Shown here: positions 31,939 to 41,295 of the stretch, one piece after another
Layout: the number at the start of each line of letters is the position of its first letter
How positions within the stretch are numbered: the first letter of the stretch is position 1
Source of the DNA: DASUTB01 sp036374835
GTDB lineage: Bacteria > Actinomycetota > Actinomycetes > Jiangellales > Jiangellaceae
Reading direction: 5' to 3'
DNA: 64,000 bases
Assembly (NCBI GenBank): GCA_036374835.1
Contig: DASUTB010000054.1
Location: 5,267-69,266 of the forward strand
Made by a program: the position numbers and the translations under genes
The notes under the pieces: generated by a model
What the model was told of the DNA's origin: nothing
The model's database searches: none
What the model saw: only the letters and a program-made list of their open reading frames with translations

Positions 31939-34161
31939 CTAGCCCGCCGTCAGCGGCGGAAGGTCGGGCGGCTCGGAGCCGGACGGCGCGATACCCATCG
32001 TCTGCAGGGTGAACCCCATCACGTCCTGAAAAACCGGCCCGGCGAGCGTCCCGCCGGAGTTGCCGTTCTTCGGATCGAGTAGCGACACCGCGACCGCGAA
32101 CCGCGGATTTTCGACGGGAGCGAAGCCGACGAACGATGCGTTGTAGTCGGCGTAGCAGCCGCAGCCGGGATCGATTCGCTGTGCGGTTCCGGTCTTACCG
32201 GCCACCCGGTAGCCGTCAACACCGACGTTGCGCCCGGTACCGTCCGGACCCATCGCCGTCTCCAGCATCGTCGTCACGGCCGCCGCCGCCTCCTCACTGA
32301 TCACGCGGGACGGCTCGCCGGTCGGGCTGATGTCCTCCCGCTCACCGTCCTCGGTCATGGTCGCCGAGACGAGTTTCGGCGGCATCCGCACGCCGCCGTT
32401 GGCGATGGTGGCATACGCCGAGGCGAGCTGAACGGTCGTCACCGAAATGCCCTGCCCGAACGCGGCGTAGTCCCGATCGAGGCCGCTCCACTGCTCCGGC
32501 AACCGGCCGCCGGCTTCGGCGGGCAGGCCGAGGCCGAGTGCGGTCCCGAAGCCGAAGCGTCGGACATAGTCGCCGAACACCTCCGCGTCCACGCGTTCGG
32601 CGGCCAGGATCGAACCCACGTTGCTCGACCTGGCGACGATTCCAGACAGCGTGAACTGTTCCGGACCGTGATCCCAGTAGTCGTTCACGACCTCGCTGCC
32701 ACGGCTCAGGTTGTCCGGGACGGTGAATGCCGTCCTCGGCCCGGCCATGCCCTGATCCACGACCGCCGCCATCGTGATGGCCTTGAACACCGACCCCGGC
32801 TCGTAGACCTCTTCGACCACCCGGTTGCCGCGTTCGCCGGTCTCGGTCGCTCCCGGTCTTTCCGGGTCGACGACCGGCGCGGTCGCCATGGCCAGGATCT
32901 CACCGGTGTACACGTCCATCACCACGACGTTGCCGCCGGCTGCATTCGCCGACGCCACGGCATCTGCGATGGCATTTTCGGCGTACCACTGGATGTCCCG
33001 GTCGAGGGTCAGCTGCAAGCTCTGCCCGGCGGTCGGCTCGTCCCGGTTGCCGGAGCCGAGCGGGATACGCACATCCGTCCTCGTGGCCTGGTAGGTCATC
33101 GACCCGTCCTCGCCGGCGAGCAGGTTCTGGCTGGCCAGCTCCAGGCCGGCAAGGCCGTTGCCGTCGGCGCCGGTGAACCCCAGCACGTTGCCGGCCACCG
33201 CGCCGGACGGGTAGATCCGCTCGGACGCCGGCTCGGCGAAGATGCCGGCGAGATCGTGGTCCTTGATCTCGTTCCACGCGTCCGGAGCGACGCTCTTGGC
33301 CAGGTAGTGGTACCGGCTGTCCCCGGTCAGTTCTCGCTGCAGAATCGCCGCGTCCTTGTCGAGGATCGGAGCAAGCTCCAGCGCGTACGCGGCGACGTTA
33401 CCGGCCTCGGTGACCACCTGCTGGTCGGCGATGATGTCGACCGCATCGACCGACTGCGCCAGCACCTTGCCATTGCGATCCACGATCGCACCACGTTGAG
33501 CCGGGAGCACGACATCACGCACGTTGATCCCGCTGGCCGCTTCGGCGAACCGGGACGCCTCGAAACCCTGCAGCTGGACGACCCGGCCCACGAGAAGCGA
33601 CACGAGCACGCAGATCAGCAGGAACGAGACCCGGAGCCGGCGGCGCGGATCGGCCAGCCGCACGACACGTGGCGGACGGGGTGGGCGGCGCGGCCGGGCG
33701 GTTCTGGACTGCGCGACTTGGCGGCGGGGGTCGTCCTGTTCCGGTCTTCTCGCGGGACGGCCGGCGCCTTGCGTCCGTCCACCGCCACCCCAAGCTCGCG
33801 GGCCCGTCGCCCGCGTGGGCGCTGACGCGGCGGCCGTGGTGCGTGGCGCCCGCGACTTCGACGGCTGCCGTTTACCCGACCGCGCCGCAGCGTTGCCGCC
33901 GGCGGGTGGACGATTGCCTCGCGACCGGGACGCCTGCGCCGACTTACCTCCCTGCGATGGACGGCCACCCTGCGCCGACTTACCTCCCTGGGACGGACGG
34001 CCACCCTGCGGCGAACGGCCGTTTCTCGACCGCGGCACCTGCGCCGAACCGGTCGACGCCGCACGAGCGCTGCCCGGCGCCGAACCCGAGCGCCCGGCCC
34101 TCGTACCGCCGCGGACGGGACGATCGCCACCACCCGGTCGTGTGCCACGGGACTGCGTCAT
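31939..34161 (-). CDS. ftsI: septal transpeptidase FtsI (class B PBP)
   Basis: 740 residues. The first ~165 are a basic, Gly/Ser/Arg/Pro-rich cytoplasmic region with a 12-residue tandem repeat. One membrane helix follows (RVSFLLICVLVSLLVGRVV), then the PBP dimerisation domain and the transpeptidase domain with SVFK as the active-site SxxK, SSN as SxN, and KTGTAQ as KTG. It cross-links septal peptidoglycan with FtsW. The ATG overlaps the ftsL stop as ATGA. The cytoplasmic part is far longer than the 20-80 residues of many FtsI proteins. Between its stop and the murE start lies a CCCACGCGTGGG palindrome (31927-31938). Confidence 0.96.
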   Translation of the reverse strand: MTQSRGTRPGGGDRPVRGGTRAGRSGSAPGSARAASTGSAQVPRSRNGRSPQGGRPSQGGKSAQGGRPSQGGKSAQASRSRGNRPPAGGNAAARSGKRQPSKSRAPRTTAAASAPTRATGPRAWGGGGRTQGAGRPARRPEQDDPRRQVAQSRTARPRRPPRPPRVVRLADPRRRLRVSFLLICVLVSLLVGRVVQLQGFEASRFAEAASGINVRDVVLPAQRGAIVDRNGKVLAQSVDAVDIIADQQVVTEAGNVAAYALELAPILDKDAAILQRELTGDSRYHYLAKSVAPDAWNEIKDHDLAGIFAEPASERIYPSGAVAGNVLGFTGADGNGLAGLELASQNLLAGEDGSMTYQATRTDVRIPLGSGNRDEPTAGQSLQLTLDRDIQWYAENAIADAVASANAAGGNVVVMDVYTGEILAMATAPVVDPERPGATETGERGNRVVEEVYEPGSVFKAITMAAVVDQGMAGPRTAFTVPDNLSRGSEVVNDYWDHGPEQFTLSGIVARSSNVGSILAAERVDAEVFGDYVRRFGFGTALGLGLPAEAGGRLPEQWSGLDRDYAAFGQGISVTTVQLASAYATIANGGVRMPPKLVSATMTEDGEREDISPTGEPSRVISEEAAAAVTTMLETAMGPDGTGRNVGVDGYRVAGKTGTAQRIDPGCGCYADYNASFVGFAPVENPRFAVAVSLLDPKNGNSGGTLAGPVFQDVMGFTLQTMGIAPSGSEPPDLPPLTAG
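33935..34006. repeat. two 36-bp tandem repeats in the 5' part of ftsI
   Basis: The 36-bp unit beginning TGCGCCGACTTACCTCCCTG occurs twice in direct succession with two mismatches, followed by a decayed partial copy. It encodes the 12-residue unit GGRPSQGGKSAQ in the cytoplasmic tail. Confidence 0.85.
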
Positions 34162-34529
34162 GGCGAAACCTCGCGCGAAACCTCCAGAAACCGCCGGTCC
34201 TCGGCTGGGACCATGCCGAGCTGCTCCGCCCGCAGGGCCAGTTCGTCGGGCGCGGCCTGCTGTGCGATGTCGTGCAGCAGTGCCGTTTCGGTCGCACGCA
34301 GTTCCTGGGCACGTTGCTCCAAGTCGCGCAGCTCGAACGAACCCTGCTGCAGCGACGAGCTGATCAGCAGTAGGCCGATCAGGCCGACCCCGAGAATGGT
34401 CAGTACAAGGGCGACGAACGGCGCCCGCGGAGCCGTCGCCACCGCCTGGACGACCCGCAGCCGTGGCCGATTCCCTGCCGGTGCCGGCGATGCCGTCTTG
34501 GCCGTGTTGCCTGCGTTGACCGCACTCAT
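34158..34529 (-). CDS. ftsL: FtsL-like septum protein
   Basis: 123 residues: a ~40-residue cytoplasmic start, one membrane helix (FVALVLTILGVGLIGLLLIS), then an extracytoplasmic coiled coil (LRDLEQRAQELRATETALLHDI) and AEQLGMVPAEDRRFLEV. Size, topology and position between rsmH and ftsI identify it; FtsL sequences are otherwise poorly conserved. It overlaps both neighbours by 4 bp (ATGA). Confidence 0.88.
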   Translation of the reverse strand: MSAVNAGNTAKTASPAPAGNRPRLRVVQAVATAPRAPFVALVLTILGVGLIGLLLISSSLQQGSFELRDLEQRAQELRATETALLHDIAQQAAPDELALRAEQLGMVPAEDRRFLEVSREVSP

Positions 34530-35482
34530 GCCGCCTCCCGGATTCGCTCGGCCGCGCGCAGTTTGGCCGGAGCCGCACGGGGGTTGTCCTCGATTTCGGT
34601 TTCGCTCGGTTCTTCGGCGCCTCTGGTGAGCAGCCGCAGCGTCGGCCGGTGCTCGGGTGGCACGACGGGTAGATCACGTGGTGCGGTGCTCGTCGCGTAA
34701 CGCCGCAGCGCCTGCTTGACGATCCGGTCCTCCAAGGAGTGGTATGCAAGCACGACGATCCGCCCGCCGAGCGCGAGTGCATCGATCGCCGCCGGAACTG
34801 CCCGCCGCAACACGTCGAGCTCACCGTTGACCTCGATGCGCAACGCCTGGAATGTCCGCTTGGCGGGGTGTCCGCCGGTGCGTTGCGACGCCGCCGGAAT
34901 GGCGTCTCGCAGCAACTCCACGAGCCGGGCGCTCGACGAGAACGGCTCGCGTTCGCGCTCCCGGACGATCGCAGCGGCGATGCGCTTGGCGAAGCGCTCC
35001 TCGCCGTACTCACGCAGGATCCGAGTCAGCTCGCGCGCGTCATAGGTGTTCAGGACGTCGGCGGCGCTCACTCCGGACGTGGCGTCCATCCGCATGTCCA
35101 GTGGCGCGTCGTACGAGTAGGCGAACCCGCGGTCGGCGGTGTCAAGCTGCAGCGACGACACACCGAGATCGAACAGGACCCCGTGGACGCGGTGCAGACC
35201 CAACGACTGCAGCGCGCGCGGTAGCTCGTCGTAGACCCGGTGCACCAGCTCGACGCGGCCGTGGAATCTGGCCAGCCGCTCACCGGCGAGTTCGAGCGCG
35301 TCCGGATCACGATCAAGACCGACCAGGCGGGCGTCCGGGCATCGCTCCAGCAGCGCCTCTGCGTGGCCGCCAAGACCGAGCGTCGCGTCGACCAGGATCG
35401 AATCCGGTGTCGATAGTGCCGGTTCGAGCAGGTCGACGACCCGCTCCAGCATCACCGGCACATGGTGTCCCCACTGCTGCAT
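34526..35482 (-). CDS. rsmH: 16S rRNA (cytosine1402-N4)-methyltransferase
   Basis: 318 residues. It begins HHVPVMLERVVDLL, then the SAM site LVDATLGLGGHAEALLE, GLDRDPDALELAGERL, FDLGVSSLQLDTADRGFAY and GGRIVVLAYHSLEDRIVKQAL, all typical of RsmH (MraW). It methylates the ribosomal P site. The ATG at 35482 is preferred over an upstream in-frame start because AAAGGGGGCGG precedes it and the family begins at this point. Confidence 0.97.
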   Translation of the reverse strand: MQQWGHHVPVMLERVVDLLEPALSTPDSILVDATLGLGGHAEALLERCPDARLVGLDRDPDALELAGERLARFHGRVELVHRVYDELPRALQSLGLHRVHGVLFDLGVSSLQLDTADRGFAYSYDAPLDMRMDATSGVSAADVLNTYDARELTRILREYGEERFAKRIAAAIVREREREPFSSSARLVELLRDAIPAASQRTGGHPAKRTFQALRIEVNGELDVLRRAVPAAIDALALGGRIVVLAYHSLEDRIVKQALRRYATSTAPRDLPVVPPEHRPTLRLLTRGAEEPSETEIEDNPRAAPAKLRAAERIREAA

Positions 35483-35562
35483 TGCATCCGCCCCCTTTCT
35501 TTCGCCCGCCTGACGTACGTACGGCCAGGTCCCCGCCCGCTCTGGCAAACTCGCCGGCTCAA

Positions 35563-35628
35563 AGCGGCGGAAGCGCCAGCTCTAAGCGGCGGGGGCGCCA
35601 GCTCTAAGCGGCGGGGGCGCCTGGCACC
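35563..35628. repeat. three 22-bp tandem repeats between mraZ and rsmH
   Basis: The unit AGCGGCGGGGGCGCCAGCTC plus TA occurs at 35563, 35585 and 35607; the third copy diverges at its end. It fills part of the 245-bp mraZ-rsmH gap, which is long for this junction. No gene is seen in that gap. Confidence 0.85.
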
Positions 35629-35727
35629 GGGGAAGGTGCGCCAGCCACCCCGCTGAGCGGGCTGGAGACCTCGCCGTACGTCCGTCCACAGGGGTCACAG
35701 CCGCGTCGCGCCTGCTAGCTCGCGGCC

Positions 35728-36159
35728 CTAGAAGATCCCGGGCAGCACCTCCTCGGAAATGTCGGCGAACATCGGCTCCTTCTCCGCCTGGTACGACTCC
35801 CATGCGCTCGTGGACCAGATCTCCACTCGGGTCATGGCGCCGACGACGGTGCACTCGCGATCCAGGCCGGCGTACTCCCGCAATGCCGGCGGAATCGTCA
35901 CCCGGCCCTGCTTGTCGGGAACCTCGGCGGTCGCGCCGGCCGCGAGCATCCGGGCGAAGTCGCGGGTGCCCTTGTGGGTGAACGGCGCCGCCCGCAGCTG
36001 CTCGGTGAACTGCGCGAACTCGGCCTCGGGCCACACATACAAACAGCGCTCCTGCCCCCGTGTGATCACAACGCCCTCCGCCAACGCGTCCCGGAACTTT
36101 GCCGGGAGAAAGAGCCGCCCCTTGTCGTCGAGCCGGGGGGTGTGCGTGCCGAGAAACAC
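35728..36159 (-). CDS. mraZ: transcriptional regulator MraZ
   Basis: 143 residues with two AbrB-like SpoVT repeats: FLGTHTPRLDDKGRLFLPAKFRDAL and its second copy around AEVPDKQGRVTIPPALREYAGL, both with the DKGR/DKQGR-P signature. MraZ is a ring-forming repressor of its own dcw operon. GGAGGTGG precedes the GTG start by 5 nt. A five-copy 10-bp repeat array upstream is its predicted binding site. Confidence 0.96.
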   Translation of the reverse strand: MFLGTHTPRLDDKGRLFLPAKFRDALAEGVVITRGQERCLYVWPEAEFAQFTEQLRAAPFTHKGTRDFARMLAAGATAEVPDKQGRVTIPPALREYAGLDRECTVVGAMTRVEIWSTSAWESYQAEKEPMFADISEEVLPGIF

Positions 36160-36199
36160 GGCCCCACCTCCGTTCGGCTCTGCCGACAGTCAGACTGCC

Positions 36200-36249
36200 C
36201 TTACTCCATCTTCCGCCACTGTACTCCACAACACCCCACTCGCAACCAC
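36200..36249 (-). promoter_or_regulatory. predicted MraZ operator, five 10-bp repeats
   Basis: On the minus strand five consecutive 10-bp units read GTGGTTGCGA, GTGGGGTGTT, GTGGAGTACA, GTGGCGGAAG and ATGGAGTAAG, ending 40 bp before the mraZ GTG. MraZ is known to bind arrays of short G-rich direct repeats spaced about one helical turn apart. The periodicity is read directly; binding is inferred. Confidence 0.75.
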
Positions 36250-36542
36250 TTTCACTCCCTTTTCACCCCTCGGCGCGCCACCCCGCGCTGTTTCGAGTGC
36301 GGCGAGGATGACGACGACGGCAATCTCGATCGGCGGAAATCACTGCGATCCGGATCCCGGCCGATGCGATACGGGCGGACTTTGAACTCGTCCCCAGAGT
36401 CCGAACGTGCCGCACTCAGACGGACAAACCCGTCCTTGACCTGATCGAGACCCCCTAGGACTCGTAAACGTGACGGACATTTGTCAGACTCAGGAAAGGT
36501 GTAAGACGCGGCCGACGCACCGCAGCAGCAGGAGGAACCTAC
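36250..36542. other. mraZ-moxR divergent intergenic region
   Basis: No gene is visible. The region must hold the promoters of mraZ (minus) and moxR (plus). A TTGACC lies near 36435 on the plus strand, but no well-spaced -10 was found. AGGAGG just before 36543 is the moxR ribosome-binding site. Confidence 0.4.
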
Positions 36543-37565
36543 GTGGCAAGCAGCCTTATCCCACCGAACGATGCCCATCCGGCGGTCGCACCGGCCAGCG
36601 GACCAGAGGGCCTAACCGAACTCACTGAGACCGCGAACCGCATTCAGGCCGCCGTCGGAACGGTGATCGAGGGGAAGCCGGCTGCGATCAAGCTCGCGCT
36701 GACCGTCTTGCTCGCCGAGGGCCACCTACTCATCGAGGACGTACCCGGCGTCGGCAAGACGATGCTCGCCAAGTCGCTCGCCCGATCGATCGATTGCTCG
36801 GTTCAGCGCGTCCAGTTCACGCCCGATCTCATGCCGAGCGATCTGACCGGCGTGTCGGTGTTCAATCAGCAGACCCGCGATTTCGACTTCAAGCCAGGTG
36901 GCATCTTCGCCAACATCGTGGTCGGTGACGAGATCAATCGGGCATCCCCGAAGACACAGTCCGCGCTCCTCGAAGCCATGGAGGAGCGCCAGGTGACGGT
37001 CGATCGCACCACCTACCACCTCGACCCGCCGTTTATGGTCGTCGCCACGCAGAACCCGATCGAGATGGAAGGCACGTACCCGCTGCCGGAGGCGCAGCGG
37101 GACCGCTTCATGATCAGGCTGTCGATGGGATACCCGGATATGGGCGACGAGATCGACATGCTCAGCACCCACGGCGGCGCCGAGCAGAGCTCGCTGGACA
37201 CGCTCGAGCCGGTCACCGACGGTACACACGTCGCAAAGCTCGTCGAGATCGTCCGTGGGATCCATGTGTCGCCCGCGGTGAAGAACTACGCGGTCAGCCT
37301 GGCGGACGCGACCCGACGCTCCCCCGACCTACGCCTCGGCGCGTCGCCACGAGCCACCTTGCACCTGATCAAGGCGGCAAAGGCGTGGGCCGCCTTGAAC
37401 AACCGCGAATACGTCCTTCCGGACGACATCCAGCACCTGGCCACTGCTGTCCTCTCGCACCGGCTCCTTCCGACCGCCGATGCGCAGATCGGCCAGCGAA
37501 ACGTGGAAGGCATCATCGCCACGCTGGTGAGCAAGATTGCCGTTCCCGATGCGACGCGTTCCTGA
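36543..37565 (+). CDS. MoxR-type AAA+ ATPase
   Basis: 340 residues. Walker A is EDVPGVGKTMLAKSLA (about residues 66-80) and Walker B VVGDEINRASPKTQSALLEAMEE, with sensor TQNPIEMEGTYPLPEAQRDRFM. MoxR ATPases act as chaperones for metal insertion or assembly of partner proteins, often with a DUF58 protein and a transglutaminase, exactly the next two genes. AGGAGG 7 nt upstream supports the GTG start. The three genes form one operon divergent from mraZ. Confidence 0.93.
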   Translation: MASSLIPPNDAHPAVAPASGPEGLTELTETANRIQAAVGTVIEGKPAAIKLALTVLLAEGHLLIEDVPGVGKTMLAKSLARSIDCSVQRVQFTPDLMPSDLTGVSVFNQQTRDFDFKPGGIFANIVVGDEINRASPKTQSALLEAMEERQVTVDRTTYHLDPPFMVVATQNPIEMEGTYPLPEAQRDRFMIRLSMGYPDMGDEIDMLSTHGGAEQSSLDTLEPVTDGTHVAKLVEIVRGIHVSPAVKNYAVSLADATRRSPDLRLGASPRATLHLIKAAKAWAALNNREYVLPDDIQHLATAVLSHRLLPTADAQIGQRNVEGIIATLVSKIAVPDATRS

Positions 37566-37642
37566 TTCCCGAAGGTTCGGCCGCCCACCGAGCAGCGCCT
37601 GGCTCCGGCTGGTACCGGACAGCCACGGGAAGTGGTGATCCG

Positions 37643-38962
37643 ATGAGTCGAGTGTGGTCGGGGCTGACCAAGCGCGGCCGGTGGTTCCTGCTCATCGGAC
37701 TCGCTATGACGATCGCCGCGATCGTCGGCGGCGCCCCGGACATGCTGCGCGCCGGAATCCTGGCGCTCGCGCTGCCCGGAGTGAGCCTTGCGATGGCACT
37801 GCGCAGCCGGATCCGGCTGGCGGCGAGCCGGTCGGTGGAACCGCGGCGCACACCTGTCGACACCACCGCCACGGTGCGGCTGTGGTTGCAGAACATGGCC
37901 CGGGTACCCAGCGGTGTGCTGCTGGTCGAGGATCAGCTCCCGTACTCGCTCGGCAACCGCCCGAGGTTCGTCCTCGATCGGGTCTGGTCCCGCTTCCGGC
38001 GCGAGGTGCGCTATACGGTTCGTGCCGATGTGCGGGGCCGCTACGTCATCGGCCCGTTGACGCTGCGCGTCACCGATCCGTTCGGCCTCGTCGAGCTGTA
38101 CCGCTCGTTCACCGAGACCGCGACTCTCGTCGTCACACCGCAGATCCATCCGCTGTCCGCCGTACGGCTCGCCGGCGAGTGGAGCGGCAGTGGTGAGAGC
38201 AGGCCGCGCTCGATCGCCAGTGCGGGCGAGGAGGATGTGACGATCCGCCAGTACCGCCACGGCGACGACATCCGCCGCGTAAACTGGCCGGCGACGGCGC
38301 ACCACGACGAACTGATGGTACGACGTGAGGAACAGCCCTGGCAGAGCCGCGCCACGCTCCTGCTGGACACCCGGGTCAAGGGTCACGCGGGCCAGGGTCG
38401 CGACTCCTCGCTGGAATGGGCGGTCAGCGCAGCCGCATCGATCGGTGTGCATCTCGCCCGCCGCGGCTACGCGCTCCGGCTGATCACCGACTCGGGGATG
38501 GCCGTGAGCGCGTCGTGGCACAGCGCCGACGAGGGACCGGCCGACGCAGAAGCTCCACTGCTCGATGCGCTCGCGGTCGTCGAGGCGAGCCGGAACGCGT
38601 CGGTCGGATACTGGCCCGACATGCTCGCCGGCGGCGGCACGTCGAGCGGGCTGCTGATCGCAGTGATCGGCAAGCTACGCCCGGAGGAGGCACACGTCGT
38701 CGCCGGCCTGCGCCATGGGTCGACCGCCGCGCTGGCCATCTTGCTCGACACGCCGTCGTGGACGTCGGTCTCGGACAAAGCCCGCGAGCAGCACGCGCTC
38801 ACGCTGGCCGAATCCGAGCAGATCCTGCGGCGCGCCGGGTGGGGAATCGTCACCGCCGGCCGCCAGGACCTCATCACCGATGCGTGGGAGCGGCTCGGCG
38901 GGCCGCGGCGCGGCCATGACATCCCCAGCCCGACTCTGATCCGCTCCGGAGGTACGTCATGA
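37643..38962 (+). CDS. DUF58 (VWA-like) protein
   Basis: 439 residues. Two N-terminal membrane helices (about residues 14-34 and 36-54) are followed by a beta-rich domain with VRGRYVIGPLTLRVTDPFGLVE. The DUF58 signature DDIRRVNWPATAHHDELMVRREEQP lies near residue 215, and a VWA-like region (ATLLLDTRV) follows. Such proteins partner with MoxR ATPases; the substrate is unknown. The ATG at 37643 is preferred because GGGAAGTGG precedes it. The stop overlaps the next start as ATGA. Confidence 0.9.
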   Translation: MSRVWSGLTKRGRWFLLIGLAMTIAAIVGGAPDMLRAGILALALPGVSLAMALRSRIRLAASRSVEPRRTPVDTTATVRLWLQNMARVPSGVLLVEDQLPYSLGNRPRFVLDRVWSRFRREVRYTVRADVRGRYVIGPLTLRVTDPFGLVELYRSFTETATLVVTPQIHPLSAVRLAGEWSGSGESRPRSIASAGEEDVTIRQYRHGDDIRRVNWPATAHHDELMVRREEQPWQSRATLLLDTRVKGHAGQGRDSSLEWAVSAAASIGVHLARRGYALRLITDSGMAVSASWHSADEGPADAEAPLLDALAVVEASRNASVGYWPDMLAGGGTSSGLLIAVIGKLRPEEAHVVAGLRHGSTAALAILLDTPSWTSVSDKAREQHALTLAESEQILRRAGWGIVTAGRQDLITDAWERLGGPRRGHDIPSPTLIRSGGTS

Positions 38963-41295
38963 GCGGGGCAACCCGGATCACCATCGTCGCGGCGGCGGCC
39001 GTTTTCCTTTCCGCGTTGCCGTTGACCGCGGTGACCAGCACCGAAGACTGGCTGCTGCCGGCCATGGTGGCGATCGGGCTCGTCGCCGGTACCGGGTGGC
39101 TGCTGCGGCAACGGCGCATCCCACGTCCTGTGATCATCCTCGGTCAGCTGATCGTCCTGGTGCTGTGGTGCGGTGTACAGGTCGCCGCCGACGTGGCACG
39201 GATCGGCTTCATTCCCACCATCGAATGGGCGCAGCGGATCGTGCTCGTCGTCGGCGAGGGCATCGAAGCCGTGACGACCTACGCCTCCCCCGCTCCGGTC
39301 GGCCGGGGCATCCTCTTGCTGCTGGTCGCCGGCATCGGCCTGGTGGCGATCGCCACCGATGCGCTGGCCACGACGTACAACCGGCCCACCCTGACCGCTG
39401 CGACGCTGGCCGCGAACTACATCGCCGTCGTGATCATTCTCGGAGGCGACTTGGAGTGGGTCTGGTTCGTCCTGCCGGCGGCCGGTTACCTCATGCTGCT
39501 CGGAGCCGAGGGTCGCGTTCGGGTTTCCCAATGGGGGCGCTCGGCGACACCGTCGTCGCGGCACCGTGGCGTGCCCGAGACCTCCTCGCTGGCGCGCAGC
39601 GGTCGCCAGGCCGGCGCCATCGCGCTGTTGTCGGCGGTGCTCATCCCGGCGTTGCTTCCGGCGCTGAGCGAGGGCTTGGTCGAAGGTGGCCTGCTTGGTG
39701 GCGCAGGAGGCAGTGGGCGCACGATTCGGGTGGACAACCCGATCGTCGACCTCCAGCGCAACCTCAACCAGGACGCGGACGTGACGGTGCTGCGTTACGA
39801 AACCGACTCCGAACGCCGCGAATACATCCGGGCGGTGACACTCGATGTATTCGACGGCGAGCGGTGGGACCCGTCGCAGCGTGACGTCCCGACGTCACAG
39901 CGTGTCGGCGAAGGGGTCGTGCTGCCGGACCCGCCGGGCCTGGCCGAAGACGAGTACGAACTGGACGGGTACCGGTTCGAGATCACTGAGAACTACGCCT
40001 GGCTGTCACTCCCCCTCGTCTATCCGGCACGCACGATCGACGTCGAGGGCGACTTCCGCTACGCCGCGGACACGCTCGACGTGCACCATGCCGACGGTGA
40101 TCCGCGCGGGACTGAATACACGCAGCAGGCGATCATCATCAACCACGCCCCGGAGACACTGCTCGACGCCGGATCACCCGGCCCCGAGTTCGAATCGCTG
40201 ACCGAACTGCCCGAAGGCGTGGCGGACTCGCTCGAGCCGTACCTGGACGAGGCGATCGGCGACCTGACCAACAAGTTCCGGCAGGCGTCCGCGCTCCAGG
40301 CGTGGTTCCGCACCGAGGGCGGGTTCGACTACGACATCCAGGTACCCGACTCGGGCACCTCCGAAGGCGAACTGGTCAACTTCCTGGAGGTACGCGTCGG
40401 ATTCTGCCAGCAGTACGCCACCGCGATGGCGGCGATGGCCCGCGCACTCGACATCCCGGCACGTGTCGCGGTCGGTTTCACGCCAGGTGAGCAGATTCGC
40501 GACAACGAGTGGGTTGTGCGTGGGGAGGACGCGCACGCCTGGCCGGAGCTGTACTTCGAGGGTGCGGGTTGGGTGAGGTTCGAACCGACCCCGGCGGGTC
40601 GCACCGGTGTCGCGCCGGAATGGACCCAGCTCCCCCGCGACGACGAGGCCCCGGTACCCGACCCGGTCGACCTGCCGGGGGCGCAGTTCCCGGAGGATGT
40701 GGAGTTCCCCACGGGTCTCGATGCGGGCGGTGGAGCGATCGACTCGTCGGACGGCTTGCCGGATTACGCATTGCCGATCGCCGGCGGGGTGTTGGGGCTG
40801 GCCGTCGTGGTGTCGCTGCCGTGGGGGTTGGCACGGCTTCGCCGCGAACTTCGGTGGCGCCGGGCGGCTGACGACCCGATAGCCGAGGCCGAAGCCGCAT
40901 GGGTCGACCTTCGCGAGGGTGCCGCGGACTGCGGGCTCGGCTGGGCTCCGTCCAGTACACCTCGCGCAGTGAGCCGGCAGCTCGCCGCTGACGCAGGCCT
41001 CTACGCCGACGCGCGAACGTTGCTCGAGCGAATCACGCTATCCACCGAACGGGCCAGGTACGCGCCGACCACCGATCGTCAACCCGGCCTGAAGGACGAT
41101 GCCGCCGAACTCCGGCGCGAACTGCTCGCCGTCGCGCCGCGGTTGCGCCGGATCAAAGCGTTCCTGTGGCCGGCGGGAACAGAAGGCCTCTTGGCGGCGG
41201 CCGGCACGCAGATCGGTGACCTGCTCGAAGGGATTGAGGCGGCCAACAACCGGCTGCGTGAACGGATGGCCGGCCTGCTCCCGGCCCGTCGTTAA
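38959..41295 (+). CDS. membrane-bound transglutaminase-like protein
   Basis: 778 residues. About six membrane helices occupy residues 1-245 (DUF3488-like). The extracytoplasmic transglutaminase core has the catalytic cysteine in VGFCQQYATAMAAMARALDI near residue 482 and the histidine in DAHAWPELYF near residue 525. A further helix (YALPIAGGVLGLAVVVSLPWG) leads to a cytoplasmic C-terminal domain of the DUF4129 kind. Its role in cross-linking or proteolysis at the envelope is unknown. It is translationally coupled to the DUF58 gene. Confidence 0.9.
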   Translation: MSGATRITIVAAAAVFLSALPLTAVTSTEDWLLPAMVAIGLVAGTGWLLRQRRIPRPVIILGQLIVLVLWCGVQVAADVARIGFIPTIEWAQRIVLVVGEGIEAVTTYASPAPVGRGILLLLVAGIGLVAIATDALATTYNRPTLTAATLAANYIAVVIILGGDLEWVWFVLPAAGYLMLLGAEGRVRVSQWGRSATPSSRHRGVPETSSLARSGRQAGAIALLSAVLIPALLPALSEGLVEGGLLGGAGGSGRTIRVDNPIVDLQRNLNQDADVTVLRYETDSERREYIRAVTLDVFDGERWDPSQRDVPTSQRVGEGVVLPDPPGLAEDEYELDGYRFEITENYAWLSLPLVYPARTIDVEGDFRYAADTLDVHHADGDPRGTEYTQQAIIINHAPETLLDAGSPGPEFESLTELPEGVADSLEPYLDEAIGDLTNKFRQASALQAWFRTEGGFDYDIQVPDSGTSEGELVNFLEVRVGFCQQYATAMAAMARALDIPARVAVGFTPGEQIRDNEWVVRGEDAHAWPELYFEGAGWVRFEPTPAGRTGVAPEWTQLPRDDEAPVPDPVDLPGAQFPEDVEFPTGLDAGGGAIDSSDGLPDYALPIAGGVLGLAVVVSLPWGLARLRRELRWRRAADDPIAEAEAAWVDLREGAADCGLGWAPSSTPRAVSRQLAADAGLYADARTLLERITLSTERARYAPTTDRQPGLKDDAAELRRELLAVAPRLRRIKAFLWPAGTEGLLAAAGTQIGDLLEGIEAANNRLRERMAGLLPARR

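Noticed and set aside
34162..35013. In-frame N-terminal extension of ftsI across ftsL into rsmH
   Set aside because: It would overlap two well-identified genes. The ATG at 34161 overlaps the ftsL stop as ATGA, as elsewhere in the operon.
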